From Apus apus (lineage: Eukaryota > Chordata > Aves > Apodiformes > Apodidae): a stretch of DNA of 64,000 nucleotides. Of this stretch, positions 36,901 to 48,734 are shown piece by piece (position 1 is the stretch's first letter; every line of letters starts with the position of its first letter). Below the pieces are notes generated by a model. It ran no database searches. It was given only the letters and a program-made list of their open reading frames with translations, and was not told the DNA's origin. Both the position numbers and the translations under genes were made by a program. The stretch lies in the NCBI RefSeq assembly GCF_020740795.1, contig NC_067285.1, positions 14,686,001 to 14,750,000 of the forward strand, written 5' to 3'.

Positions 36901-39900
36901 TGCTGTTCCATCATCACTACGTTCTTATCAACAAATAAGAAGTTCCCATGCCCCAGGACTTTGTTTTTAAGATCATAAAATGCACAATTACACTGATGCA
37001 CAGTTCAAACCATTTGATGTGGTCAAACATTCCCAAATAATAAGCTGCCAGCTGCGCTCTGCCAGCTACAGTAATTGACCAGCTAGGCACTCTTGAGTCT
37101 GGAGTGAGAGAAAACCCATCAGTATTAGCACAAGCCATTCAACATCAGTCCTTGAAGATCCTTCAGGAATCTTCCTCCTCACACATCTCTTTTTGATTAA
37201 TCCAGTTTTACCTCTTCTTCAAGCTGTCCTTTATCCAACCTCCCTGTTTTCTACTGGCGCCCACTTTCTCTCTTTCATAGCTTCTCATGTGGCATGGGAA
37301 AAGACATGCATCTGAGACACTGCTCTGCTAAGGGCTACCTATAACAGACACTTATCCCTACCAGAGGTTAGGTAAGCTACATTTACCATGTCTAAAATAA
37401 AAATAAAGAGTTATTAAAAAGAGATCTCAGGTCAATCAATGCTCTGAATGCTCACACTTAAAGCTTAACCCCATTTCCATCTACCTCTAAGCCTTCCATT
37501 ACCATCTTCCCACCAGTGTTTCAAACACTTGCTTCTGAAGTCAAGCACACAAGCTAGAGTTGCCTAGTTTGCTTCTCCTGTCCCTCTTTTACTTAAATGT
37601 GAGGATTAGTGTAATTATTCTCAGTCACAAGCTGCTGCCTGATGTCATACTCTTCTAGGAAGTGCTGGTCTGGCCATATGAGTTGTCTTGCCAGTTCTTC
37701 CAGGGCTCTGGGTGGAGGCTGCCTACCCACCCAGCTTGCACACCCTGTGTGCTTTCACTGCATGACATTCCCCCAATCCTTTAATCGTTCTTGGGCTCTT
37801 ACAGAATACTTTCCATTGTTTCAACATCCCTCCTCAGCTGTGAGCTCCTGCTGAACACCATTTCCCAACTGCAGCTGCCAAGCGCACAGGTAATAAAAAT
37901 TTATGGGTCTCACATAAATCAACAGCAGCCAAGGAAGGGGAGAACACCAAAGCACACATTGGCAAGTCACCTAACTTCAGCCCACCTCCACCCAGTTACC
38001 TGTGAACCCAACAGTCATCTGAGCTACTGCTGCACATCTTTCACCTGAAAGACCAACTTGGCGTGATTTCCAGGGTGCGTGATCAGAATGAGAGAATAAA
38101 AGCTGGGACTCACAATACACAGGGAGAAAGATACTTGTTGAAATCAGAGGAAATCAGGCTCTCAGCAACACTTGTATCGTGAGAACCCGCACAAAACCTT
38201 CTCCCCTTGCCACTGCTCTCCACAGATGTCAAAGACTCCTTCAAGAGGATGGAGGAGAGGAAGGTCTGCAAGGCAGACCTTAAGGCAATCTGCCAGGACA
38301 TCTAAAATTTTAGAAAGCTCTTAAAGGCTCCCAGCTGCATGTCTCAGCGTGGCCTAGAGATCATGCTGCTGACTCCAAATGGAGACCATATTTTTCTGAG
38401 AACCTCCCTGCCTGATTTTCAGCAGTTTCTTACTGGCAATAAATCAAGACCTGAACACCATAACTCAGCATCAGCTGCCAAAAAGCAACTGCCAATCGAT
38501 CTGATCATATTCGTATTTCATTGCACAGGGCTACAATGCACAAACAAGTGCCAGCTCTGCTCATAATGTGGAGCAAGCCCTTTGCCTGAAACCCATGACA
38601 ACTCATTCTGTGGCAATACAGATCCTGAGAAGGGTTAATAGTAAGTGTATAGGCCCAGTGACCCTGCCTGCAATGATCCGTGCACTGTTATTCACTCACT
38701 AGCAGTTTTGTTTCCCCACAGAGAAGATATGCAAATACTTCGTAGCAGTTACATCAAGCATCACAGATTATCTGCTCCCTCTGACAATTAGATATCTAGA
38801 TTCAGAGAAAGAAAATTAAACAATTTTGTCAACTAGAACTGAGTGACATAACTTCTCCACAGCCAGCGTTACAAGTTGCACAGAGTTTAACAATATTTAA
38901 TGCAAAAATAAATAGAAATAAGTAAATTTCTTACATGAGTGCTGAGAGCTTTTGGAGAGGCATTAGGAAGCAGAGACAGGGAAAAGAACTTGCTCCTTGT
39001 TTCCAGCAACAAAAGAAACCTGCCTGTCCCAGCACAGCCTATGCAAATTCCACGCATGCTATGAGACACAAGGGCGCATTATTGGGTCTGAAAGGCCCCC
39101 TTGGCACACACTGGGCATCAGCCTTCACACAGAGACAAAACAGAAAAGAAAAGCTGGACAAATTGATTCATGTCTCTTGCCAAAGGCTGCGTAGCTGGAG
39201 TTTAATGGCAAATAATTCCTACATAGAAACCAGGGTTTTGAATTAGGACCAGCGTGGTATTAAGTGCTCTCCACCTGTATCCAAGAGGAATCCACAAAAT
39301 AGCCCGAGTTCTACCCTGTGTTCACCATGAGTAAAGCCATGCAAACATATTCCCAACAGCATCCAAGCACAACGGATGTTACAACACTGACAAGACAATA
39401 GTCAATTCCCTTAACTGCACTACCCTGTGGACAGAAACCTTGCTAGAAACATTCTGTCCCTGCCTTTCACACCTTTAGATCATTTCAAAGATCATAGACT
39501 GGCTTCTCCAGAGCTGGATACAGCACCAGGCCATTGCTCTTTGCTACCATTACTGTGCCACTGCGTGCCGTTCATCTACTTCAGGCTTTCCTTTCCACGT
39601 TTCTCTGGATTCCCATCCACTTTCCCTGCCTGCCACAGCTGGGACCAGCCTTGTATACTCTTATTGTAGTGTGGCACTTCAATGAGCTACTTAATTTTGA
39701 AAGATCACTTTATTAGCAGCTCTTCCTCACATAGAAAATTTGCCTTTGTATCATTATTGCTAATCAAAATGGAAATGTGAGGCAAACCCCTATTTCTGAG
39801 CAAAGATAAAGCCCCCACTGGCTTTACACACAATAACCCTGCCAATCCTCACTGCTGCACACTATAACCTTCAGAAAAAGCCATGTGCCCCATCTGCTGT

Positions 39901-42900
39901 TTTCATGTTAAAAAAGGAAGATGGATGTACTCTACCTACACTCACAGTTTATGTAACAGCAAAGGGGAGACAAACATGTATTCAGGGAGCTTATTGCCTT
40001 TTTTTTTTTTCACTTTGCTTGCAATTAAGAGTTTTATTTTCTATATGCCGTGATTTCAGATTGCTTTACGACACATCAAAAGAAGGGAATAAATAGCTTC
40101 CTCTCTGATCCCATGAATAAAATCAAATCGCAATGAATAATAAAACCTTGTACTAACAGGGCTGTGATTAAGACAGCAGATTAAAAAAAAAAAAAAAAGG
40201 GGGGGCTTAATATTGTGCTGAGATTCTTGCCATTCTACTATCTTTTAGGAGGGAAGCCTGTGATCCCAGCCCAGTCACAAAGAAAGCTGTCTGTCACACA
40301 CAACGTTCTTGCTTCAGGCGTGACAGCCCCATCATTTCATGGGGAGTGGATGGTGCAGGAGGTCAAAATCATGATGGATCAATTAATCCCTAAGGTAACT
40401 ATATCCAGGCCAGGGAAATGCCTTGGAAACATGGGCAAAAATGAGACTTTAACTGGCAAAACCTGGTTATTGAACCTGTGGTGCAAAAGCCATGCTAGCA
40501 GGCAGATTAACTCAAGTGGCAACGAGCCTGCAATCTGAAGAACTGTTTTAGTGGCTTTTACAGTTTTCACATTTTTCTAACTCCATCCACATGAAGGCAG
40601 AAACAGGTTCAGGCAACATGAAATAGAACATACGGAGAACACAAGTAAGCTAAGAAGGAGAAGGAAGAGGTACCTTTGGGGCACAGCATTAGCTGTGTTT
40701 GCCTAACTGGGAAGTGAAAAAGCTGGAAGCTGCAGATTTCAGGGGAGCCTTATGTAACTAATTCAGTGGGCAAAACCCATCTCTGGTGCCATTTTGTACA
40801 CCTGGAATATTATCACTTCATACACACCACAGTAAATGGGTCTTACCTTAGGAGTAAAATGAATAAAGAGCTTTTGAAAATAAGGCAGATAATGGAAGAG
40901 TATCTCACTATAATAACAAAATCTTCAGACTGAAAAACAGCCAGGCTACTAGCAAATACTGAGAGCAAGGCAATAAGTAGGCAGTGCTAAAGAACACAAA
41001 ACATGAGCAACTCTTTGCCTGGCTAAGCACAAAGGGAGACAGGACAGATGCACACAGGCTCCTATTTCCCCAGGGAGAGAGAAGTAGCATCGTTTCCTAT
41101 GTTGTGCCAGAGTAAGGAATCAATTAATGAGGATGTCTGAAGACGTATTTCCAGAGCCAGATAGGAGCCATCCCAGATTTTGCAATGAGATGAAAGAACT
41201 ATTGTGGAATTATGTGGAATCATTTTAAGTACAAAAGGACTAGAAGACAAATTATTTCCTAGATTAAAACCAAAAAGATTTAACAGAAGTCTAATGGGAA
41301 TGGACAAGAGGCATTAGAAGTGACTTCACAGTTAAGGTTGCTTTGAGGACTGTACTTCAGACTGACATTCTTGTAAGATAGCGTAACAAAGATCACATTC
41401 AGGCCTCAGACTAGGCACAATAACTCTTCATAGAATGCCTGACTTGCCTCTGAAAAATGTCAAGAAAAACAGAGCATTTTTTTGCCTAGGGTTATACTCA
41501 TAAGGTCTTATGGGGCAAAATCCTTTTGTGATGTGCACATGTGTACCAACTCTTGCCTGCCGTCTCTAGACTTAACACAAGCAAGTCATACTAGATAATG
41601 CTGCCTTTTTAATTTTTGCTTTGCTTTAATTGAAACAGCCAACATGGAGCGATTCAGCGTTTTGGCTATGGGTAGCAGATACTAATACACAATTTAAACA
41701 GCAAGGAGCTGGGGAAGAAAGCTGCTATTATGTGATGGCAGCCTGTGCTGGACAACCCTGAACTCACGTAACACCTGGGCATCTCTTGAACATCAGGTAG
41801 ATTGAATATCCAAGTCACTGCTATAAGATTTCAAATTCTGTCTCAGTAAAGGACTCAAAGCAGACCTCAGCAACATCAGCTACACATCTGTGATGGGAAC
41901 CTAGAGACAGACCTATCAGGGAAGATAAAAGGGTTGGGCAGGGGAGCATGAGCTTTGGAAGAAACTGAAAATGCAACATATTACCATTGTCAAAGAACAC
42001 TGCAGTAGCAAAACAGCTTGATACATAGGAAACATCAATAAATTTGCATTTCAGCAAGAAATTTCTGAGGATTGACCTCAGCAAATTCTTTTGTGATATC
42101 TTTAATAATAGCCAGTGGAATATTTTGAAGTTGACAAAGCAGTACTTCAATCAGCCATCACAACATCGAAGTATCCAGATGCCTTCTAGTGCTAGAAGGA
42201 AGAAAAAAACCTAAGAGGCATCTGAAAGCGGAACCGCATGTTCACTGCAGTGCTCCTCAGCAAGACTCCTTCCCAGCTCTGGATGATCCCACACTGTGTG
42301 ATGGCTCAGCCTCCTACCAAGGCTCTGTAAAAACCCACAGAAGCACAGCTACCATCAGAACCCAGTAATTTCACATTAAAGATCTGCAAGCTCCTGTCTG
42401 CCTTACCACCAGAATAACGCAGCCTGGCAGTATTCAATAGCAATACCGCTCCGGTTTTCATTACTTTCAATGCAGTCTAAAGTTTGTCTTTATTTTAATA
42501 AAAACCCCTACAGGGAGCAGCAATAGAAGAGAAGCCTTAGATCCAATCCTGATTTCACTGAAACCAGCACCAAAACTGAATCTTTTTTTTAGATGGCAGC
42601 AGCTGCCTCTTCTCATTACCAATCTATTCACTTTTATCACTGTGGCACTGGGAACCTCGGTCACAGCTGGGGACTCCGCTGTGCTCCATGCTGTACAAAC
42701 ACAGAACAAAGGCAATACCCTGTCTTCAGAGGGCTGATAGCTAAATCTGAAATGAATGCTGGAGGGACAGAAAAGAGGAGGAATCCCAAGAGAAGAGGCA
42801 GCACTATCAGTCAGCATGACTGATATAACTGAACTCTGCCAGCTTTTCTGTAGACACTATTAAAAAGGAGGGCAAGGAAGGACAGGAAAAATAATCAGGT

Positions 42901-45900
42901 CACACTGCAGACATTTAGAAGAAATCCAGCTTCTGCACAAGGGGCAACATGGGACTGAGCACAAAGGAGTCAGTTTGAAAGCTATCAGGCAGGGACGGCT
43001 GGGATGTGGGGCTGAGGAGGCAAGAGCTGAGCTGCAAGCACTGGCTGGAAAGCGCTGGCAAGGCAGCAACAACAGAGCAGCAGTGCCAGAGGAGCCTGGC
43101 AGCATCACAGGACACTGTGCATCCGGAGCCTGGCAGCAGGGTCACAGCACAAGGAAGCCCTGCAGCCACTTCCCACCACCCAGAAGATGCTGGACAGGCA
43201 TGCTGCCTCCCTTGGGAGGCAGTCACCAGGGCCTGGAGCTAGTCTGTGTAGAAACTGTATTGATGTTGTTTTCCCTGTCCCAGTCATATAATTATAATAA
43301 TGAGAAAACAATGCATCTTCGTTACTTTATTTTACTAATTTAAGCTATTTGCTTTGTGAATAATGTACCATAAATCTGAAGTACTCAGAGGGGCCAAGTG
43401 GTATCTGCCCTGAATGCTGTGACCCATGCTCTGCAGAATTACCCACCACAACCTTTGACTACCACTGAAACTAAGAAACTGCAAGGACACCTACTCTTTT
43501 CATGAACCCTAAAACCTTTCTTCTGTACTCTAAAATTCTTTACTGAACATTTGTCCACAGACTCATGCCAAATGACTGCTCTTCAACTTCATTTGTATCC
43601 CAGATGGAAAGTTTCTTCCCACTTTTGTCTGTTCAGCACTTAGATGGGTGGACTGCAAGGTCCACACATGTCTGTTGTATCCTCCAAGTGTGGATGGATA
43701 GCTCTACCAACAAGGATAGCATTCCCTTAATCTCATTTTGAAATGTCTTTTTAATCTTCAGTTCTCCATTTTGAGTATATTTGAAGTCAATAAGAGCCAT
43801 GGCCCAGTCCTACCTTTACCTCTTTGGCCCCTAGAACTCAGAAATTGCTGCATACACCTCTCATTGTCACCCTTACACTTGAAGATGCCCTTGGGCATCC
43901 TTGAGAGACTGGGAAAAATGCTGTTCAGAGACCAGCAAAGATACACCATGTAGATGCTTCTGAGTCCAGTAGTTCCAAGCCAGTGTCCAGGTCAGATGTA
44001 AAGAGGAGCTGCACAATGAGGTCTACTGCTGACATGATAAACTGAGCAATCACATGAAAACAGCACAACCAAATTAACAAGCTATTGTAGCGATGAGTCT
44101 GGGAACTCAGAGCAACCCAGCAAGGGAGGGCGTTTTCCTTCAGCCCCAGTGTGATATAATCACAAAAAACTGGTAGCACCAACTCATGCCCAGAACACAT
44201 TCAGAATCCCATCCCAAAATCATCTGCCAGTGCTCAGGCAATTTAAGTATAATGTGCTGCAGCACTCACATGTTGGCTTGACTGCTGCTGTTATTTCTGG
44301 ACTAAGGGGATACCAAGACCTGGGTCAGGACCCACATCCAGCTCCCAACAGTGATTTTGGGGTTGTAGCCTGGCAAATACAGAGAACAAAGGTACTTGGA
44401 AAGTCACAGCTCTTTGCTTTTGTTCATTACACTTTTGTAACTCTACAACGCTTCTTTGCTCTAGAGGTGCAGTGGGCAAGCCACGTGCTTGCATTTTGTA
44501 TCATGGTGGCATCTGCAAAGGATGAGAGCACGTCAACCCTCTTCTCATCAGCAATCCTCTGCAGACACCACTGAGTATGTCAGAGGCCACATCCCATGCT
44601 CCAGATGTGTAAACTTTCACAAGCTGGAACTGCAATGAGATGCACCTGGATGCACGCCAGCATTTAAATGAGCTGGTGACATCTGGTCAGTGCTGCAGAG
44701 GCACAGAGATAAACAGGCTAGGCCAGCCGCAGAGCAGCGCAGCACACGGTACCAGAGAGACAGAGATGCCCAAAGCAGCCCAATTAATTTACCAGATTGA
44801 ATGGAATGGGGCCCTGCTGCCTCTGAAGGGGATTTGGGCAAGCTAGGATGTCAAAAGCTGGAATATTGCACTCAGATACTAGAATTCATATGACAGAAAC
44901 CTATACTGTCACCTTGTGCAACTCTCCCATAGTGATCAGAAACTGCTGCTCTTCCCATCCCGCCTGACAGGTCTGGTTTCACCCGGTTTCTCTGCAGAGC
45001 CCAGGGAGCAGTGATATATTTCTGTGCTGCTGAGCAGGATGTGGAGTGGCATGTGCGTGAGAGGAGAGCTCCAGGCACCCCTGAGCACTGTGAAGGATGT
45101 TCCCTAAAAGGCTTCCCGCTCTCCCTGGCACAGCCAGACCCAGCACACTTGTCTCCTGCTGTATGACAGCTCATGAGCGGGGCTGTAGGAATGCCCACGT
45201 GGAACGCCCAAACCATAAAGCTACATTTCAACACTGAGCCTGAGCTCCAGCAAAACAAAAAGGGAAACTAATGCCAACTCCCCCGAGAACTTCCTGCCTC
45301 TGAAAATCAGCGCTGCCACATTACCACTCAGGAAGAAAGGATATTTTGGCCAGACTCCAAATTATTAGAGCTTTATAGGCCAAAAGCAAACACATTAAAA
45401 GTTTTTGTAAGCCAGCTGGCAGGCAATTATTTAAGCAGCTTATCACATTCCCCACTATCGATAGTTTCTGAAAAAATTTATGAGGAAACTCTAGATAGCT
45501 TAATAGCAATTACCTAGCATAGAGGTGGGAAAGGCCAAAAGTCAGGGGGTGAGGAGGCTGTTGCACCTCAAAGAAAAGGGCTCAATACTCTTGTCAGACA
45601 CAACAGTAAGTGTAATGCATTACTGGGGTGAGAGGCCAGGAACACTCTAGACCTGTGAAGCTGTGAAACACAGGCAGCCAAATCCATCACACTGTGGGGT
45701 TCCTTTCATTTCTCTCCCCTGCTGGGTCCAAGACCCCTGTGACTTGGGGCCAGAGGGACCCACAGTGTCAGTCCCCAGGATAGGTTTGGCCAGAGCCTGC
45801 TGGTTCTGCACAAAAGCAGCACAGCAGGGCTGTGCCTGAACTCAGCAGCACACAGGCTAAAGAAAGGGCCTCAGCTCCCTGTTGTTGCCTTCAGCTAGGT

Positions 45901-48734
45901 AACACGCAAAAACGAGATCCTACAGAAACAGCTAACTCTGAAACAAGTGGAAAATCTGCTTTGTTTTCCACAAGCTGCAACCAGGAGCCTAAACCAGTTT
46001 ACAGAGGGACAGTATTTCCACTAAGGACTTGACTTCAGTGTAACCATTAGATATCAGCCAACATTTCCATGCTGCCCTGTCTCCTTCCCATCTGTTCATG
46101 CCACTTATTAAACCAACACACGCTGGAGACTGTTGACCTTTAGGACAAGGAATTTGATTTCCCAGCACTCAGAGCTTCAGCTTCAGACTGAACTGAGTGC
46201 CCAGGCACCTTTAAAGGAGCATTAACGAAGCCCAGTGACATTTTCATATGCATGTAAATGTGCACACAGCAACAAGGCAATGACTAGGCTGGCAAGGAGA
46301 CCCAGACGCTGCTTTGGGCTATGTGGGCAAGCAATGCTCCCCCTTCATGCAAACAGACAATGAACTGAAGCGTAACAGAACAAGGATCCTGTTGTCCAAG
46401 CCTACCCCAGGCCCTGGACAAGAACAGGACAGAGTGTTATGTGCAAACATACAAAAATACTGCAAATGCAACACAGTCTTGAGCTTGGGTCTGGATGTGT
46501 GCCTGTTGGGGCTTGGACTAAGTAGGGAGTTAAATGCAAGCCTAGGTTTCAAAGATTTGAGTGAGTGTTGTGGAGAAGGGAGCATTTGAGAAAGATTGTC
46601 TCCAGCTCCAGGCTATCTTCAGAGAAAAGTAGCCATGCTCTCAGACTTGGTTGATTTCAGAGGCAAAGCCGTTTTTTCTGCATGATGCTCAGCAAGTCAC
46701 TTTTTGCCACAGACTCACATTTACAGTGAGCATTTTCCTATTTGCAGTAAAACATGGATGGCAATTGTCTCTCCTTTCATTGCCTGTTTATGACATGAGG
46801 TCTTAAATGTCCAGTTGTGCAGTAACACTCTATCAAGCCATTTTAGCAAGATGCCTTATGTCCTTTTTTCAGCACATTCTGCCTTCCAGGCCCATGTCTT
46901 TCTCTCTTCCACTCATCACATCCTCGCCTATATCAAATGGCCAATGTGAACACTGTGTGTCTGGCAAATGTTTAGGTGCTGTTTGAATTGAACATTAAAT
47001 ACATTCATTAGACAGACAGATGTTTCTCTTTTGAAATAGAGCAGTCTGGCACCCTGTGATCATAATTCTCAGTTATGAAGAGCCAGGCAGAGGTTAGATT
47101 GACCACAAACAGAAGGGAGACCCGCACAAATCATCTTTTGTCGTGCTCAGTAACATTTGATAAGGAGGTTAAGACAACTAGCTTTCATTCCCAGTTTTCA
47201 AGTCAGCATGCTGTAAGACCACACTCGCAGCGTGCAAGCTTTACTGCTAACTTGTACTTCTCTCCATATGAAAGGAAATAGGGACAAAACTATGGTGGTA
47301 TAGCATGCTTTAAAAAAAATTAAAAGCAGCAAGCTTTATGGTCTTTGTGGTGATAGACCTGTAAAGCAAGAGATCGATTTGCTAGCGCTAGCTGGGGGTG
47401 ACAGGAGGCACAGGAGTAAAACTTACACTTAAGGCTTTGCTTTGATCTATCCACTACAAACACTGGTGATGGAAAGGGACAGTGGGGTGGGTAAAGAACT
47501 GGGGAATTACATCCTAAGAACAACCATCAACCTATAATAAACAAATGCAATAATTTGGATTGATCCATGCCACACTTAAATGCTTTATCCAAGAATGTTT
47601 TAAATATCAATTGCACAGAGCAAACTCATTCTTCTATTAGGTCCAGCATTTTAGGCACTCCCTGCTCTAATGAACCACAATGAGCATCATCTCTTCATCC
47701 TCTGCTCCAGAACAACGCTCTGCCTCAGCCCAAACACAAGAGCAACTCTCCCAGATAAGCAAGTGCCATCAGGATGGGTCCTGCACAGCAGAGAACAAGG
47801 CAGCACTGTGAATCAGGGTATGAGGCATCAGCCCTCAGCTCTTTTGTGAGTCCACGAGAATCACTACTTAAGGGATACTCAGATTGCAGCTCTATAGCAC
47901 ATGTGCAGGAGAGGGAAAAAAAAGGAAAAGATGTTACAGCTTTTCAGCAGTAACCCAAAACTACCGCTGTACTGAGGTGCTCCTACAGCCTCCATCGTTT
48001 TGTTTCGGCAGCAGTCACAGAACGGTAACGCATACAAAGATTAATTAAGCGAAGCTTACGGTGTATGCATATTGAAGAAGAAGGAAAAAAGCGTGAGCGG
48101 TGGACAAAGCACGGGAGGAAGGGCTGGATGCAAAGCAAGTCTACAGAGTGCCATCACCCTACCAAACCCTGCAACTGCCAAGCGCTCGGTGTGGCTGCGG
48201 GAGGAGGGAGCCAGCCCCGCACCCCTGCGGGCAGCGAGCGGCTGCGCCGGAGCCGCGCAGGGCTGCCGGGCGGGCACGCGCCCCTGCGAGAGGAGGGCGG
48301 GGACGCGCTTCCCCGCGGAGCGGCCGCCCTGCCCGGGCCGGGAGGGCGCGGGAGGCGGAGCGGGAGCGGGCAGCGCTTCCCCTGCAATGCAGCACCGCCC
48401 GGCTGAGCCCGCGGGGCCGGCGGGGCAGGCGCCAAACCCGCACGGCGAGACCGCACGGCGACACCTGCACCCCCGCAGCTGCCCCCCGAGCACCGGGGCT
48501 GCCGGGCACGGCGGGACGGCCGGCGGGGCAGCGGCCGCCTGGCCGCAGCAGGGCCGGCGGGAGCCCGGCTGGCCAGGGAAGCGCCGCAAGGGGCGGGCGG
48601 AGGCCCAGGCCCGGGGACGGGTGCGGGGCGCCCCGCGCCGCGCCGCGGCCAGGGAGGGCGCCCCGGGGCGGGAGGGGCCGGAGGTGCCGGCCCCGCTCCT
48701 ACCTGCCGCCGGGCGCCCGCGCTGCCGCCGCCAT
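24885..48734 (-). CDS. ARHGAP19: ARHGAP19, Rho GTPase-activating protein 19
   Basis: This gene encodes a GAP that turns off RhoA and is linked to cytokinesis and mitotic cell shape (family knowledge). Eleven coding exons on the minus strand join in phase and give 473 codons up to EGRKE; human ARHGAP19 has 494. Order: a short N-terminus, a conserved segment with [20 protein letters not shown], then the RhoGAP domain (about residues 100-300). The catalytic arginine finger is R135 in EGLFRVPGN, with the [19 protein letters not shown] motif and the conserved asparagine in [16 protein letters not shown]. The C-terminal tail has [11 protein letters not shown], where human carries a ROCK/14-3-3 phosphosite (S422, from memory). 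The final few codons are uncertain: the donor after RKE is good, but the terminal exon (candidate 24885-24950) is weak. Two CR1 LINEs sit antisense in introns 2 and 8. Confidence 0.93.
25090..25158 (-). CDS. ARHGAP19: ARHGAP19 coding exon 11
   Basis: This exon has 69 bases, 23 codons, [20 protein letters not shown] plus RKE. It aligns with human GSPAVTMTPTRLKWSEGKKE. The donor GTGAGA is at 25084-25089. If this donor is skipped the frame stays open to a TGA-like end near 24760, giving a longer tail. Confidence 0.8.
25390..25482 (-). CDS. ARHGAP19: ARHGAP19 coding exon 10
   Basis: This exon has 93 bases, 31 codons, [19 protein letters not shown] to VSKENIHL. The acceptor is TACGGCAG and the donor GTAAGA at 25384-25389. 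Confidence 0.9.
25483..26078. other. ARHGAP19 intron 9
   Basis: Ordinary intron sequence. A faint GGCTAGACTACACGACC near 25780 recalls a CR1 tail but is too weak to call. Confidence 0.5.
26079..26177 (-). CDS. ARHGAP19: ARHGAP19 coding exon 9
   Basis: This exon has 99 bases, 33 codons, [15 protein letters not shown] to [13 protein letters not shown]. It holds the basic RSRSFS segment that in human is the ROCK/14-3-3 site. The acceptor is TTCTTCCTAG and the donor GTAAGG at 26073-26078. Confidence 0.92.
26632..27331 (+). mobile_element. CR1 LINE, 5'-truncated, antisense in ARHGAP19 intron 8
   Basis: This is about 700 bases of a CR1 non-LTR retrotransposon on the plus strand. It encodes the C-terminal end of ORF2, after the reverse transcriptase core: [40 protein letters not shown] and [20 protein letters not shown] are typical. 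The frame is broken into several pieces. It ends with the family's GGTTGGACTAGATGATCTTT motif and the ATTCCATGATTCTGTGAT tail instead of poly-A. The 5' end, near TACAGGTTGGGGGCTGACC, is truncated as is usual for CR1. Moderate divergence suggests tens of millions of years, but I cannot date it. CR1 is the dominant LINE of birds. Confidence 0.93.
27602..27790 (-). CDS. ARHGAP19: ARHGAP19 coding exon 8
   Basis: This exon has 189 bases, 63 codons, [15 protein letters not shown] to [10 protein letters not shown]. It holds a charged helical stretch ([15 protein letters not shown]) matching human. The acceptor is TTTCCCAG and the donor GTAGTG at 27596-27601. Confidence 0.92.
27791..28515. other. ARHGAP19 intron 7
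   Basis: Ordinary intron sequence with no recognised element. Confidence 0.6.
28516..28581 (-). CDS. ARHGAP19: ARHGAP19 coding exon 7
   Basis: This exon has 66 bases, 22 codons, [20 protein letters not shown] plus SK. It reads through plainly in the same phase as its neighbours. The donor is GTAAGG at 28510-28515. It is too short to stand out as an open reading frame. Confidence 0.92.
28582..29499. other. ARHGAP19 intron 6
   Basis: Ordinary intron sequence; I see no exon or repeat family in it. Confidence 0.6.
29500..29586 (-). CDS. ARHGAP19: ARHGAP19 coding exon 6
   Basis: This exon has 87 bases, 29 codons in phase 0, [17 protein letters not shown] to HSQKLFK, the end of the GAP domain. 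The donor is GTAAGT at 29494-29499. Confidence 0.93.
29587..30109. other. ARHGAP19 intron 5
   Basis: Ordinary intron sequence; I see no exon, repeat or RNA gene in it. Confidence 0.6.
30110..30336 (-). CDS. ARHGAP19: ARHGAP19 coding exon 5
   Basis: This exon has 227 bases, residues 197-272, [19 protein letters not shown] to [18 protein letters not shown], the second half of the RhoGAP domain. The acceptor is TTTGGCAG and the donor GTAAGC at 30104-30109. Confidence 0.93.
30337..30937. other. ARHGAP19 intron 4
   Basis: The intron contains a short stretch at about 30700-30765 (ACTGGGCTAGACAGACTTGG and onward) that resembles the 3' tail of old CR1/L3-type LINEs. Otherwise I see nothing in it. 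Confidence 0.5.
30700..30765 (+). repeat. Possible ancient CR1/L3-type LINE tail
   Basis: ACTGGGCTAGACAGACTTGG followed by TCTGATTCCTTA resembles the CTGGGCTAGATGGACC...GGTCTGA tail of old CR1/L3 LINEs known in reptiles and mammals (from memory). The fragment is too short and diverged for certainty. Confidence 0.3.
30938..31147 (-). CDS. ARHGAP19: ARHGAP19 coding exon 4 (arginine finger)
   Basis: This exon has 210 bases, residues 127-196. It carries [15 protein letters not shown] with the catalytic arginine R135, and [19 protein letters not shown]. The donor is GTGAGT at 30932-30937. Confidence 0.93.
31493..31573 (-). CDS. ARHGAP19: ARHGAP19 coding exon 3
   Basis: This exon has 81 bases, residues 100-126, [17 protein letters not shown] to LIEYLHK, the start of the RhoGAP fold. 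The acceptor is CTGCAG and the donor GTAAGT at 31487-31492. Confidence 0.93.
31574..36171. other. ARHGAP19 intron 2 (4.6 kb)
   Basis: The intron is unique AT-rich DNA with one CR1 LINE tail at 35806-36079, close to the exon 2 donor, and a poly-T run at about 33879-33892. I see no hidden exon with family similarity. Confidence 0.7.
35806..36079 (+). mobile_element. CR1 LINE 3' tail, antisense in ARHGAP19 intron 2
   Basis: This is a 3' fragment of a CR1 element. It encodes the end of ORF2 ([20 protein letters not shown], then REVVESPS), followed by the 3' UTR with GATGGTTGGACTCTGTGATC and CTTTTCCAACCTGAATAG and an ATAGTTCTGTGATTGTATG end. It starts 93 bases past the ARHGAP19 exon 2 donor. It is only about 270 bases and is more diverged than the copy in intron 8. 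Confidence 0.9.
36172..36437 (-). CDS. ARHGAP19: ARHGAP19 coding exon 2
   Basis: This exon has 266 bases, residues 11-99, running from [14 protein letters not shown] through [19 protein letters not shown] to [12 protein letters not shown]. The acceptor TTTTTTCCCAG lies just above 36437 and the donor GTGAGT at 36166-36171. It is nearly identical to the human segment. Confidence 0.93.
36438..48702. other. ARHGAP19 intron 1 (12.3 kb)
   Basis: No coding exon or RNA gene is supported in this intron. It is AT-rich with several stretches that look constrained: about 38430-38560, 40020-40165 and 45340-45520. It also holds a pure A run of about 16 followed by G at 40182-40205. The part from about 48180 up to exon 1 is a CpG island and shows long but meaningless reading frames on both strands. 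Confidence 0.7.
48703..48734 (-). CDS. ARHGAP19: ARHGAP19 coding exon 1
   Basis: This exon has 32 coding bases, [10 protein letters not shown] plus two bases. The ATG at 48732-48734 has a good context (GAGATGG). The donor is GTAGGA at 48697-48702. An in-frame ATG further upstream (48882-48884) would add 50 low-complexity residues across the CCAAT boxes, so I prefer the shorter start. Confidence 0.75.
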
